From the NCBI GenBank assembly GCA_900155495.1, contig FTLJ01000142.1:1-31025 (forward strand): 31,025 nucleotides of DNA. Reading direction: 5' to 3'. Shown here piece after piece: positions 10,838 to 21,049 of this stretch. This stretch comes from Porogramme epimiltina (Eukaryota > Basidiomycota > Agaricomycetes > Polyporales > Polyporaceae). Within the stretch, counting starts at the first letter, position 1; each line of letters opens with the position of its first letter. The position numbers were made by a program, and so were the translations under genes. The notes beneath the pieces are model-generated. The model was not told the origin of the DNA and searched no databases. It saw only the letters and a program-made list of their open reading frames with translations.

Positions 10838-11024
10838 TGGTGACCTGGAACTAGGACCCGGTCTGAGAAGGGTTCTTGTTATTCGATCCAAAGAGGGAGC
10901 CACCGGTATATCAAACCATGGTGGAGGTATAGTGCACTAAGGGAGCAGAGCAAAGAGAAAAATATCCGGGAAGCTCCACCGGCGTAGGCGTCAGATAAGA
11001 TGAGATGAGATAAGATAAGATCAG
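10838..11024 (+). repeat. Element E, copy D (degenerate GATA tail)
   Basis: It runs from ggtgacctggaactagg through tcttgttattcgatccaaag and gggagcagagcaaagagaaaa to a run of GATA-type units at 10993-11022 (agataagatgagatgagataagataagat, split here only by description). The order matches element E at 4429 and 8650. Confidence 0.55.
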
Positions 11025-12920
11025 TGAAGTGCAGGCCACAACGAGCCGTCTTGGACAAACCTGTTCACTCGCGGACATGGTCTTGTTTGGTGCTGGCTCG
11101 ACCGCTTGCGCTTCATGTGTCCCCTCTATCGTTTTTGACGCTTGCTATGTGGTACGTTTTCGAACTTCGCTGTCGCGTTGGTGGGTTATATGGGTCCAGC
11201 TCTTCCTGGCCATGGATACTGAGATAGTACTAGTGCCCCTCCTATTATGGCAGACGCCGTCCCAGCCTAGTCCGGCTCCTCTAGATCTTCTCCCAAGTCC
11301 CAACGCTCGCCACTAAAATGAAGTTCGCCATCCCCGCCGCTGTACACGCGTAGCCTCTACCGGCCGCATCTGCCACACTCACCGTCGCTGGTACTAGGTG
11401 CACTCTCCTCGCGGGCTGCGTCACACATGCCGCGTCCGACAATGGCTACACCTATCTGTACACCCCCGGTGTCGCCCTCCTACCTCTCCGGTCTTTCCCT
11501 GCCTTCCCCGCTCTCGCATCCCGACATCTTGTCCTCCTACGCGTGTCGATTATGGCTGACGTTATAGCACGGACTCGACAGTGTCTGCACAAACGAGTGG
11601 ATCCAGCATGCCACGACGAGCTGCCTCGATCTCCTGTGGTCACCCAGGCTGCCCAAGCCCTTGGAGAAGCGAGTGCGCTGCGCGTGAGTACTCCTTTCAT
11701 CTCGCATCGTCTTCTTTGGGGTGAGATTGTAGGTTTGCACATCTCACCTCTCCCTTCGTTGGTTTCCGACGTCGGCGGGGTGGCGCGTTTGCGGACTTCG
11801 ACGTTGCGTTCATGGGCTATATGCGCTCCGAGTCGAACCCTGCTGGCCAAGAGGACATCCCTTACATCCTCGCACGGCTAGACGGGGTCGCGCAACGTCG
11901 TCCACAAATCATTTTGTAGTCCCTTGGGTGACCTGTCGCCTATTAGTCCTTCTCAGGTGTTTTCTCAGGTCGAGGGTCTCAGCTCCTGCAGTGTAGTTGC
12001 GCATCTTAGAGATGTCGCGATGCTCGTCCGCCCCCCGCATCCGTGCGGGCTGCTGTGATCTTTGCGAATCTCTCCCCTCTGATCCCGCTTCACTTGACTA
12101 GTTCTGACTTCAGGACACTGCTGACGCTTCCCTCCTCCAGTTTCCGGAAGCAGCGGCGCGCAGGCATGACGAGCGCGGCCAGCACTCGCACTCGCACCGC
12201 GATCGCCCATGGGACGCCCACCGCCACGAGCGCAGCCACGGGTGCGGAGTCGCTCGGCGTGTCATTGGGCGCGTCCTATGCGAGCACTACGCGCTGGGGG
12301 TCACGGGGTGCTCGTGTGCGCTGTGGGGACCGCGTTCGCGTTGCGGTGAGGTGGAACATGGTAGTGCTTGGGAGCTAGTTCGCGAGAGGTACGAGGTATG
12401 GAAGCGCGAAGTCTTGTGCGGCCTGGAATGGGGGAAGATACTACGAAGTACGCATGTTTGTCCTTGCGAGCAGGATGTTATGGACGGTTTTCAGAGCACT
12501 CCGGAAGGATTATATGCAATAGAGATGATGTTCACGGGGCCCCCGAAAGGGCACAGCAGTGGTCTTGTGGCTCAGCTACTCGGACCGTAGTAAGACAGCG
12601 ACGCTTAATTAAGAAACATTGTGAGCTAACCGTCCACGGTGATCCGGAGGGTACCGTGTATGACCATATAAATGTGCTGGTTAAAGAACGATGGCAGGAT
12701 TGGAGGATACACTCGGATTGATTGGGTACGATTGGATACATGTGCGCTCTATGGGAACGTATGTCCGATTGAGGGTACGATACATGGTGTCCAGCGTTTC
12801 CAGGAACATCACAGGACACGTCGACGTGAGTGTGGTGACCTCTGTAGCATAATCATATACTATGACGAAGGGGATAAAGGAACAGGTATCTGGCACCAGA
12901 TGCAATCGGATAGGTAACAC
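11025..12920. repeat. Block Y, copy D (longest)
   Basis: 11385-12175 aligns with 590-1434. 12175-12345 and 12762-12830 align with 4960-5180 and 5211-5270. An ATG at 11328 in a good context (actaaaATG) opens a signal-like MKFAIPAAVHA, but this is cut by TAG after 11 codons; the same region is not open in the sister copies. Open frames of 110-130 codons exist on both strands (for example 11543-11881 plus and 11452-11850 minus) but do not survive in copy 0. This is probably a dead gene plus flanks, of unknown identity. Confidence 0.55.
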
Positions 12921-12992
12921 ATATATACACACAGGAGTTCCTGACAAAACTCGAGATGAAAAATATATGACTCGTGGTCGAACGGGATTGGA

Positions 12993-13054
12993 TCAATAGA
13001 GATTATCTGAATCTTCCCAATTTGGAGGCATCCACTCCGTTTCTGTGCTGTATT
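12993..13054 (-). other. Duplicated terminal exon (exon 5b) of F-box paralogue 2
   Basis: A 121-bp tandem duplication repeats the last exon of the gene at 13096-14646, together with its upstream acceptor. This copy begins after cccaatag at 13054 and would encode YSTETEWMPPNWEDSDNLY then TGA, in the same phase as exon 5a (13175-13096). It could serve as an alternative last exon, or be an inert duplicate. Confidence 0.65.
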
Positions 13055-13095
13055 CTATTGGGGGAAATCATCACCAGTGACCAATGTCAGCCTTG

Positions 13096-14646
13096 TCATT
13101 CTTCATCTTGACTCGAATAGGGATCATCCGAGTCTTCCCAATTTGGAGGCATCCACTTCGTTTCTGTGCTGTATTCTATTGATGGAAAAGACCACCAGTG
13201 ACCAATGTTTTGAACCTTGCCACCCTTCACCCCGACCCGCACAGAAAGGGGGACTTACTAATGTCAAATTCTACCCTTGTCCACTCCGAAACGATTGGTA
13301 AATGCTCTTCAAGTTCCGAAAGTAGCTCTTCCTCCGTCTCACTAGCAGGAATGCCTTCGGAGGTTATGGTGACGATGAGAAAAGTACCCGGTGCTCCTGT
13401 GACACAAGATGTGCATATTAAGCCACAGAAATTTGATTGATAGAACATTCATCCATACCACGGCAACACTTCTTCACGGCTTTAATTATCACATTCATTA
13501 TATGAAGCCAGTCATCTCGTGTCTCTAGGTGAGAGCGGTGTATAAACTTCAGAACAAGATTTCGATCATGCTTCGACTGGGTCCATTGGTCCATAAGAGC
13601 ACGCAACGCCTCTTTCGCTTCCGAGTCGTCCGTGTAAATCATGTTCACCAGTTGGAGTGTGTGAAGGCTTGTGAATCGACTCAGAGTGGAGGCAATCTGC
13701 TGTACATCGGCAAGCTCTTTCCCATGTTTCACATTATTGAGTGGTATGGACGGAGAAATAGTAGGGTATTTACCCATTTGCTCCCAAGTCCCATATATGT
13801 CCAGGACAATAGATAATGCCGTTAGATTGTCGGGCGGAAGGGAGGCATTGATCATGCTAATAATGGCAGGGTGAACATCACCGGAGTTCTATTTCATGCT
13901 TCAGCATTAGACATTCATCTCAATGCGATGTTACGCACCTCAAAGCGAGATAGGTTGGGTAGGAACTTCTTGCGGGTAGATGTGTCAGAGCGGTTTTTCA
14001 CAAGGTCATGAGTGCCTAATACGTTATTCTTCACTTTGACGCGGATTTTGCACAAATTAAGGACCTCAAGCTCCACAAAGCAAAACAAGAGATGGCACAG
14101 GTCCGCTACATTTACGAACTCCATCTCCTCCAGGAAAAGGTGAGTCACAGACGCAAAGACCTTGCAGAGGCGCAGTGCATGAGGGTGAACGGGAATACAA
14201 CCGTATCTTCGGGAGTATAGGGATCCGCGAATATGGAGGCGAGAAAGAGAGAGGAGTTTCTTGGCAAGTGGTGTGGAAAATAATGTAAGGTGCTTCCGGT
14301 AGAAAGCCCCATTGTCGCCACATTTCACCACGATGGTGTGTACCCGAGCCAGTATGGCATTGGCATTCTCGTGAAAGCCAAGGAACTCTTGAAGGGACGA
14401 TGAATGACCTATGATGAATGTTTGAAAGAGCCAGAACTGTGCTCGCGGTCGCCATTGTCTGCATACTAGTGTGCAGCTTTGCAATGATCGTTGGACCATA
14501 TAGTTTTCCAATGTATTTGTCCTTGCAGCGCCAAGAGCGTCTATAAAAAGATCACAGAGCTCTTTTGGAAGTCTTGGGGCAGGAAAACGGGCGGGCATTG
14601 AGCACTCTACGGATGGGATATCAAGTGGACTTGCGACAGAAGACAT
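13096..14646 (-). CDS. F-box-like protein, five exons (paralogue 2)
   Basis: The predicted protein is 432 aa, from exons 14646-13939, 13888-13774, 13716-13459, 13396-13259 and 13175-13096. All junctions are in phase with those of the paralogue at 5465-6992. The F-box-like N-terminus reads PRLPKELCDLFIDALG, then LQSCTLVCRQWRPRAQFWLF. Leucine-rich segments follow (LLSLSRLHIRG, VTHLFLEEMEFVNV, ELEVLNLCKI). The C-terminal part ends in an acidic tail, WEDSDDPYSSQDEE. Introns 1-4 are 50, 57, 62 and 83 nt. Intron 2 has no stop in frame, so its retention would simply add 19 residues. The first ATG of the homologous block is used; an upstream in-frame ATG at 14781 is not conserved. The expected role is as an SCF substrate receptor; the target is unknown. 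Confidence 0.82.
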
Positions 14647-14879
14647 AATGCTCGGTGTAAAGAGACTGCACGACTGTCCGGATGTACAGGTTTCGGGGTG
14701 CAAAGCAAAGGGTCCGAGGAGGAAGGACCCTTTGGGAGTACGGTGCGTAGAAGAGTCTGACGACAACATACATATTGTCACGATATGTATGAGAAACGAA
14801 AAGTATAGAACATACGGATTTTTCCCTCAGCATCTACAGGGTCCTACGTGGATCCAAGCCAGCTCTTTCTTGTAGTTGC

Positions 14880-15040
14880 CGGACGGGTCAGGATTGCAGT
14901 ACGTAGAGGGTAAGGGTGAGGGACGAAGAGTGGTAGGATTTGACGGATGAGAAGCGCCGGGTTCTTTGGGTGGAGCGGACAATAGGCACATATGGCGCGG
15001 TTTCCACGAGGCACTCCTATTATGCCCTGGGCCCATGTAG
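14880..15040 (-). promoter_or_regulatory. Conserved upstream block of F-box paralogue 2
   Basis: It carries gattgcagtacgtagag at 14892-14908, 246 nt before the start codon at 14646, as in the two related blocks (118-134 and 7289-7305). Confidence 0.45.
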
Positions 15041-15484
15041 ACGCCTAACTCGAAACCTAATACGGGAGTCAACGTCGTGGAATTCGTGATTATCAACCAT
15101 GTCTACGACGAGTGCCTCAACTTTCTTGGCAAATTCGCGACTGGGACGGAACAAAGACATCGCACAGCCAGACATGGGCGGCCCAGCGCGTCGACGAGGA
15201 GAGCAACCTGGATTACTACCAAGTAGGACAACGGAGCCACAGCAAACGGATGGCATATGTATGGCGAGCGAGGAAACGGCCTACAAGTGCTCGGAGCGGG
15301 AATCTCTACGGGGCTATGCCCCAGCACCCATCGTGTCTCCGATCTAGTGCGCCGGCTTACGCTATCATACTGAATCCGCGCGCCGAGTTCGTGGGACAGC
15401 ACATTGGGCCGTTCACGTTCACATTGTGATTGTTCTACAAATGTGCTAGCATAGGACTCCGAAGAGTACACAACGAGATGGCCA
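15041..15484. other. Unassigned stretch between F-box paralogue 2 and the intact RhoGAP
   Basis: It has no counterpart in the other repeat units. A plus-strand frame near 15070-15140 reads VVEFVIINHVYDECLNFLGK before losing sense, and several plus- and minus-strand frames of 80-120 codons overlap (for example 15103-15471 minus). None carries a motif I recognise and none has a clear splice partner. It may be a gene fragment left by the rearrangement. Confidence 0.3.
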
Positions 15485-15832
15485 CAGTCACATACTACCT
15501 AGGGGAAAGAGATGCCAGAAGCGAAAACCAGCTCGACAGACGGACGGAGAATAGAAGGCAGGTGATAAATACCAGATACGTGGTCGGTGGACGAGTGATA
15601 AGATACAGGTAGGCAGGGGGCAGAACCAGGTCTATGATAGATGGAGAGACGTCGTGAATTGTCGTCGGGAGCAGGCGATCAGTCTATGGAGGGATGGGGC
15701 CAGCACGATACAGAGGAATATGATAGCGGGTAAATGCGTGAGTTGTGCAAGAAATGATAATGAGTGCGGGGGTAAATGCGAGTATAATGCGCAAGAGAGA
15801 TCGACGTCAAAGGCTCGTAAGGACCGAGAGGT
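15485..15832 (-). repeat. 3' flank of the intact RhoGAP gene, shared with copy B
   Basis: It is nearly identical to 2283-2630. It lies directly after the stop codon and probably contains the 3' UTR and polyadenylation region of the RhoGAP transcript. Confidence 0.7.
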
Positions 15833-18770
15833 CTAGGCCGTGCGTGAGGGTTGGGAGAGATGGCGAGGGGAGCTGGGGAGCGGACGCCAGTCGTAATTCG
15901 GCTCGTAGTCGGACGAGGCAGGCGACTGCCCACCGGAGGGTGCTGTGGATTCGCAAGCGATCAGGGTACAAGTGACATACGAGCACGGAATGACTCACCA
16001 GGAGAAGGCGTGTTCTGGGAGCTGGAGTCCGTCTTGTGGCGGAACGTGAAGAAGGTACTGCGAGAGTATTCGAAGTCCCCAGCATCTGTAAGGCCAGCGC
16101 GGATGAGCACGGCGGGTGACGTTGAGGGTGAATACAACTCACCAGGCGCGAAACTGCCCTCATTCCGCACGCCCGACGGGAAGCGCGAGAACGAATGCCG
16201 CTCAGGCGAGCTCGCGAGGAACTGCCCACCCCGCCACCCATCGCCCGCATCCCCACCCGCAGCAGGAAGCGGGTGCTCCAGGCGGAACGGCGTCTGCACG
16301 ACGCTCTCGCTCTCCCCGGTGCCCGTCGAGTCGGAACCGTCCGAAGACGCCGAGGTGGACTGGCGGCGGTGCGCCGCGAAGTATGCAGGCTCAAACAGCC
16401 CAGCGGGGACGTACGCGTCCTGGCGCGGCGTCAGGTCCGCGCGGCGCACGTCCAGCGGCGGCAGCGTCGGCACCGCGCGCGCGAACGGCGGCGCCCCCGC
16501 CTCCCGCTCGTCCTCCGCGCACGCGTCCTCCCCAGCCGCGACGTCGAACAAGCCATCCGAGACGCGCCCCCACCGCTCCAGCAGCCACATCAGCACCGCG
16601 TCCCTTGTAGCGCCCGCGCGCCCCGCCAGCGCGCGGCCAAAGAGGCGCGCGACGTCCTCGAGCGCGAGCCCGTTGTCGGGCGAGAGCGGGAGCTGCGTGA
16701 AGAACGCGAGGAGGTACGCGAGCAGCGCGGCGTGCGGCGGCGGCGCTAGCCGCAGCACGTGCTGCGCCGCGGCGATCTGCGCGGCCTCGGCGGAGAGCGC
16801 CGCGCGCGCGCGCTCGCTGGGCGTGAGGAGGAGCCCTGGGGGGAGCGGGAAGGGCGGCGGGGCAGAGCGCGCACGGCCGGATGCGTGCGCAGGTGGGGAT
16901 GGGGGCGCGCGCTGGGAGAAGTAGTCCTCGGGGTATGGGGTGGAGTCTGGGGCGCCCATGGGCGAGTCGCCATCGGCGTCCGTGTCTTCGCCAGCTGCGG
17001 CGCGCTCCAAGGTCGGTTGTACGCAGAGCCGGTGCAGAGCGCCCACGAGGTTGTCGTCGAGCAGCGGTTCTGGGAGCGCGTCGAGGTAGTTTTTGAGGAG
17101 CGCGCAGATGTCTGCCGTGGTCTCCTTCCGGAGCGACGCGCGGGTCGTCGATGCGGTCGGCGTCATCGGGGGACACTGCGGGTGGGTATCATCGAAACCG
17201 TTCGGCGCGGGCGAAGAGAAGGGAGAGAGGGGCGCGTCGAACGAGGCGATGAGCTTCGCGAGCCGTGTTCGGCTCGGCGCGGTGCGGAAGAGCCCTGGCT
17301 GGTATATTCCTGCATTTTTCCGAGCGCCACAGATGTCAGTGAGCGATGTGTACAGGCATGGTGCTGCAGAGAAAGGAAGGCGCACCGGTACGGTTTAGCT
17401 CTTCGACGCAGGCGTAGACGACCCACGGGACGGGGTGCTGGTACCCGCCCAGCACGGTGGCCATCGAGGCGCACCGAACCGCCACGCTGACCGCAGCGCC
17501 AAAAGTTTCTGGAGAGAGAGGAAGCATGTCAGCCGCACGTCACGCAAGGCCAAGGACACCCTGCCGCCCGCCACCGCCATAGGTCTGGACCCATGCAGCA
17601 CCCGCAAGAAGAGCAGAGGGCCAGGAACGAAGACGTACTTGTTTTGCTCCCCACCGCGCTCCCGGGGCCCAGCCCCGCCTCCCCTCGCCATGCGCCATGC
17701 GCCTGCCCCGCATGCGCGCCCCACCGGTCCAGAACCTGCTGGACGTCCAGGCACCCGTCGAGCGCCGCGCCCGCGCCCGCAGGCCCCTCGCGCTCGAGGG
17801 TGTCCCGGAGCGAGCGGAGCACCGCGCGCGGGCTGCTGGGCGCGAACACGGGGATCGACACGGGCTGGCTCGACGCGCGCGCGCGCGGCGGCGCCGGGGA
17901 CCCTGTGCCCGAGCCCGACGCGCGTGAAGTGGGGACGCGGCAGGAGCGGGCCCGCGTGCGGCCCGCCCACGCCGAGGCGCCCGCGGACTCGGGATAATCC
18001 CAGGGCGGGCAGGCGCTGCTCGAGGCGTGCCTGAAGTCTGGCAGGGGCGTGTCGCTGTCTATCGAGGGGGTACCATGCCAGAGGGAAGAGGAGGAAGTCG
18101 ACGACGAGGGGTGGGGAAGGGGGTGGCCGCGCTGCGGGGAGGTGGAAGCGGAGTGGGGGCGAGAGGAGGTCAGGGGCCCCTGGCCGCAGGCGCGCGCGAG
18201 GCGGTCGTGCTCCATGTCGATTGCCGGCAGCGCGTTGAGCTTCGAGTGCAGGAAGGTCGACGATGACGGGGTAGGGGGCTTGTGGCCCGCGCTTCCGTCG
18301 CGTGCGATAACCATCGACTTAGGTCCGAGGGCGTGGAGATAGGAAGAAGCGAAGTCGCAGGAGCGGCGGAACGAGGACGAGAACGTGGAGGCTGACTGGC
18401 GCAGATCGGAGCCTGCGTCGCCCGCTGGGAGTCGACGGGAGGAGGAGCGAGGGGGGGAGGTGGGCGCAGACACGGGGTGGGACGACCGCGGTCGCTCGAC
18501 TTCAAGGGGTGCGACGGCGTGGCGGGAGTGGGGGTGGTGGTGAGGGGCGAAGTCGTCGGGAGGAGGTTGGTCCTGAAAGGGGTGCCGCATCCGCGCAGCC
18601 CGGGGGGCAGGGCGAAAATGGGGCACCGAGGAGGCGAAGGGGGCGTCTCGGGTAAAGCTCGAGGACGAGGACGACGGCTCGTCGAATCCGTGGCACGACG
18701 CGGGGCCCGCGTTCGCCACAGAGTGTGTGAACGGTGGCGGGAGGATACGCGGCGGGGCGGGCCAAGACAT
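15833..18770 (-). CDS. RhoGAP-domain protein, five exons, intact
   Basis: The predicted protein is 872 aa, from exons 18770-17639, 17508-17386, 17309-16143, 16085-15999 and 15942-15833. Introns are 130, 76, 57 and 56 nt, GT-AG, and all junctions are in phase. Residues 1-377 are Ser/Pro-rich and probably disordered. The RhoGAP domain spans about 379-670: KTFGAAVSVAVRC, then GIYQPGLFR with the arginine-finger candidate R427, RTRLAKLIASFD, ICALLKNYLDALPEPLL (487-503), and LLAYLLAFFTQLPLSPDNGLA through DVARLFGRALAG (637-648). The Pro/Ser-rich loop at about 525-590 splits the domain. The usual FGPN-type motif is FGRA here, so the Asn that often helps bind the GTPase is missing. RhoGAPs speed GTP hydrolysis by Rho/Cdc42/Rac in polarity and actin control. 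The intron at 16142-16086 is 3n long and open, so it is easily missed; copy B shows it is real, because its version is diverged and has a stop. Confidence 0.88.
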
Positions 18771-20479
18771 GTTCCGATGTGGGGTCCGGCGGGGAAGGTC
18801 ACTGAGAGCACGCCAGATCGCGGCGAGAGGGTTTTGTTGCAGCGACGGACGGGGTGCGATATAGGCGGAGGCGGGGGATAATCGATGTGGAGGGGGAAGA
18901 AAGCAAGGCGGGGAGGACGAGCGCGCAGCGGAAGAAGAGGAGAAGAGGAGAAGGGCGTACGAGGGGCGCAGTCGAGAACGGGACTGGGGTGCATACTGTC
19001 ACTGGCGTGCCCGTCTCCCGCTGGCCTCGATCGCGATCCGCCACCACCCTAGAAGCTGCCCCGCAAGCCCCTGCAAGCCCCCGTCGACGAATCCAGTCCG
19101 CCGTCCCGCGTGCACGCCAATATTGTCGCCGCGCCAGACGGCCGATCGAGCACCCGCCGATCTGCGCGATGCGCGCGGCCCAGACCCAGAGCCCGTCCCG
19201 ACCAGAGCAGCGTCCGTCCGCGAACCCTCCGCCGCCCCTGGCGCCCTGCCTGCCCCCGCACCTCCATTGGCATCAGCGCGCGGCCGACAGCGTGCCCGCC
19301 AGCACAAAGGACGGCGCCGGCGCGCGGCGAGGCAACACGTAAGGGTGTCGTGCCGCGCGCCCCCTGCCAGCCCCCGCGGCTGCGAGAAGCACAGCTTAGC
19401 GCGCACAGGGAGGCTGAGGTGGAATGGAGCGATCGGGGCCCTCCTGTGATTGGAATTGGCCGAGAATTTACTTAGGGGGAGAGCGTGCGCCGTCCGTCGC
19501 GCGGTGCCGGAATGCTCACCGAGCCGCGGGCGGGTGTCGGATGGGAGCGGCCCGCACGCCCCTGTATGGCGGCATGACGAGGGGAGACATGCGGGCTGCA
19601 AAGTCATGGTCAACGTCGTTCCGTCAGTTAGGGGAGGGTGACGAGAGAGGGATGCACAACCGCGCCGCGCGTTACGGAGCCTCGAGCACCAGCATCGGCG
19701 AAAACGATAAGGGTCTTGCTCGAACTAGCCAGGCAGCCACAGAGGATCCACACACACGCCGAAACATGGCGACGAGAGCACGGCTGGGCCCCTCGAAACT
19801 GCGGGGCGCGATAGGAAAAGAGGCGTCGTCCGCCGCGTGCGCCCCGGGGAGCAGGGGTCCAGTCTAGCAGATATACGAGGGCTTGTTTCCTCCTGACGCC
19901 ACGCGCAGCGAAACTTCTAGACACGGCGTTGAATAAACTTTACGCTTTCCGTCGGCTTCAACGGGTGGCTGGCTCATGATCGGAAGGAGCTACTTACCTC
20001 CGTCCTTCTGGGGTTCTTGTCGTCGGCAGTCTTGGGCCTTGTCTCCGTAGTGCTGCAGTCGAGACCTCCGGAACGTGGCGGACAGCGGGGTGCAGGAAGG
20101 GAAGAGATTTGCCGATATCAGCCAGAAGTCAACAAGACGGACATTATCGCGATTGTAGTCGTGGGAAATTTCCAGCGCGCGCGGCCGAGACCTCCCTAGA
20201 CTCCGGATCCGCGGAACGATGCCACCGGTCAAGTTCTTCGGGACAGACAAGGCACTCAGAGGACTTCTAGGACACGAGAACACATTAATATCGCGATAGA
20301 CAGCAAGGGTTCTACAACGGCGATACAACTAAAGGAGCGGCTGTAACAAGCAAGCTCCAGCTATAACAGTACGCAAGATACAGTCCAACATAAAAGAGTC
20401 CACGACGACGCGAGCCGTCTAACGTCCATGCAGCAATTCGCAGCCGCAAAACACACAACACACGCATCACGCGCGCCGC
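18771..20479. other. Gene-poor interval upstream of the RhoGAP gene
   Basis: The 5' leader and promoter of the RhoGAP gene must lie at the left end. The rest is GC-rich, with many chance open frames on both strands. Two items are worth recording. A minus-strand 37-codon frame at 19977-19864 starts with MSQPPVEADGKRKVYST. A minus-strand frame from about 20328 runs up to a good donor (gag then GTAAGT) at 19997. They might be exons of one small gene, but I recognise no family. Confidence 0.35.
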
Positions 20480-21049
20480 TTACAGCACCAGCGCGGAGCC
20501 CGCAAACACGCCCGCGAGCGCCACACCCGCGAGCGTGCCGAACTTCGCGCCTTCGAGCGACGCCGCGCCGTTGCCGAAGTTGGTGGTGGAGCCCGACGCA
20601 GCCGAAGATGACGAAGTGCTTGAGCCCGACGCCTTCGAGCTCGCGGAGGAGGACGACGCGGAGCGCGTGACGACCCCAGCGGTGCTCGCGCCGCTCGACG
20701 CCGACGCCGAGCCGGACCCGGAGGCGACGGAGCCGGTCGCGGAGAGGGAGAGGGAGTCGGTGAGGGTGGTGCTGAGCGCCGCGGTGTCCGTGCCGGCCAG
20801 GGTGTCCGTGAGCGTGGTGGCGAGGGTGTCCGTGCCCGTGGTGAGGTCGGTCCCGGTCGCCGCGGTGGTGTCCGTGGCGGTAGCGACCCCGGTATCCGTC
20901 ACGCCGACGTCTATGGGGAGCGTTCGGTTGGGGATGAAGAGGAGAGGGCGGGTGGAAGACGTACCTGTGGTGTCCGATTCGACCTGCGCAGCAACAGCGC
21001 TGAAGACGAGCGCGAGAGTGAGGAGGGTGAGCTTTGCGTTGGCGAACAT
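20480..21049 (-). CDS. Small secreted Ser/Thr-rich protein with GPI-type anchor
   Basis: The predicted protein is 171 aa, from exons 21049-20965 and 20910-20480; intron 20964-20911 is 54 nt with GTACGT donor and CATAG acceptor, phase 1. An N-terminal signal peptide (MFANAKLTLLTLALVFSAVAA) is likely cleaved after VAA. The body is Thr/Ala/Asp-rich repeats (TDT, TGTD, TTLTD), then Ser/Ala/Gly-rich. It ends with a small-residue omega-site region (FGNGAASLEG) and a hydrophobic tail (LAGVALAGVFAGSALVL). This pattern is that of fungal GPI-anchored, heavily O-mannosylated cell-wall or plasma-membrane proteins. No catalytic domain is seen. The intron is 3n and open, so an unspliced frame also exists. 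A TATA-like sequence lies at 21157-21164, about 110 nt upstream, and a pyrimidine-rich leader precedes cccaagATG. Confidence 0.82.
   Translation of the reverse strand: MFANAKLTLLTLALVFSAVAAQVESDTTGTSSTRPLLFIPNRTLPIDVGVTDTGVATATDTTAATGTDLTTGTDTLATTLTDTLAGTDTAALSTTLTDSLSLSATGSVASGSGSASASSGASTAGVVTRSASSSSASSKASGSSTSSSSAASGSTTNFGNGAASLEGAKFGTLAGVALAGVFAGSALVL

Noticed and set aside
15851..16924. Plus-strand open frame of 357 codons
   Set aside because: It is antisense to RhoGAP exons in very GC-rich DNA, with Arg/Ser/Ala-rich composition. The minus-strand model has a recognisable domain, splice sites and a paralogue.
19424..19867. Plus-strand 147-codon frame in the gene-poor interval
   Set aside because: Arg/Ala/Gly-rich, no motif, no splice partner and no copy elsewhere in the window.
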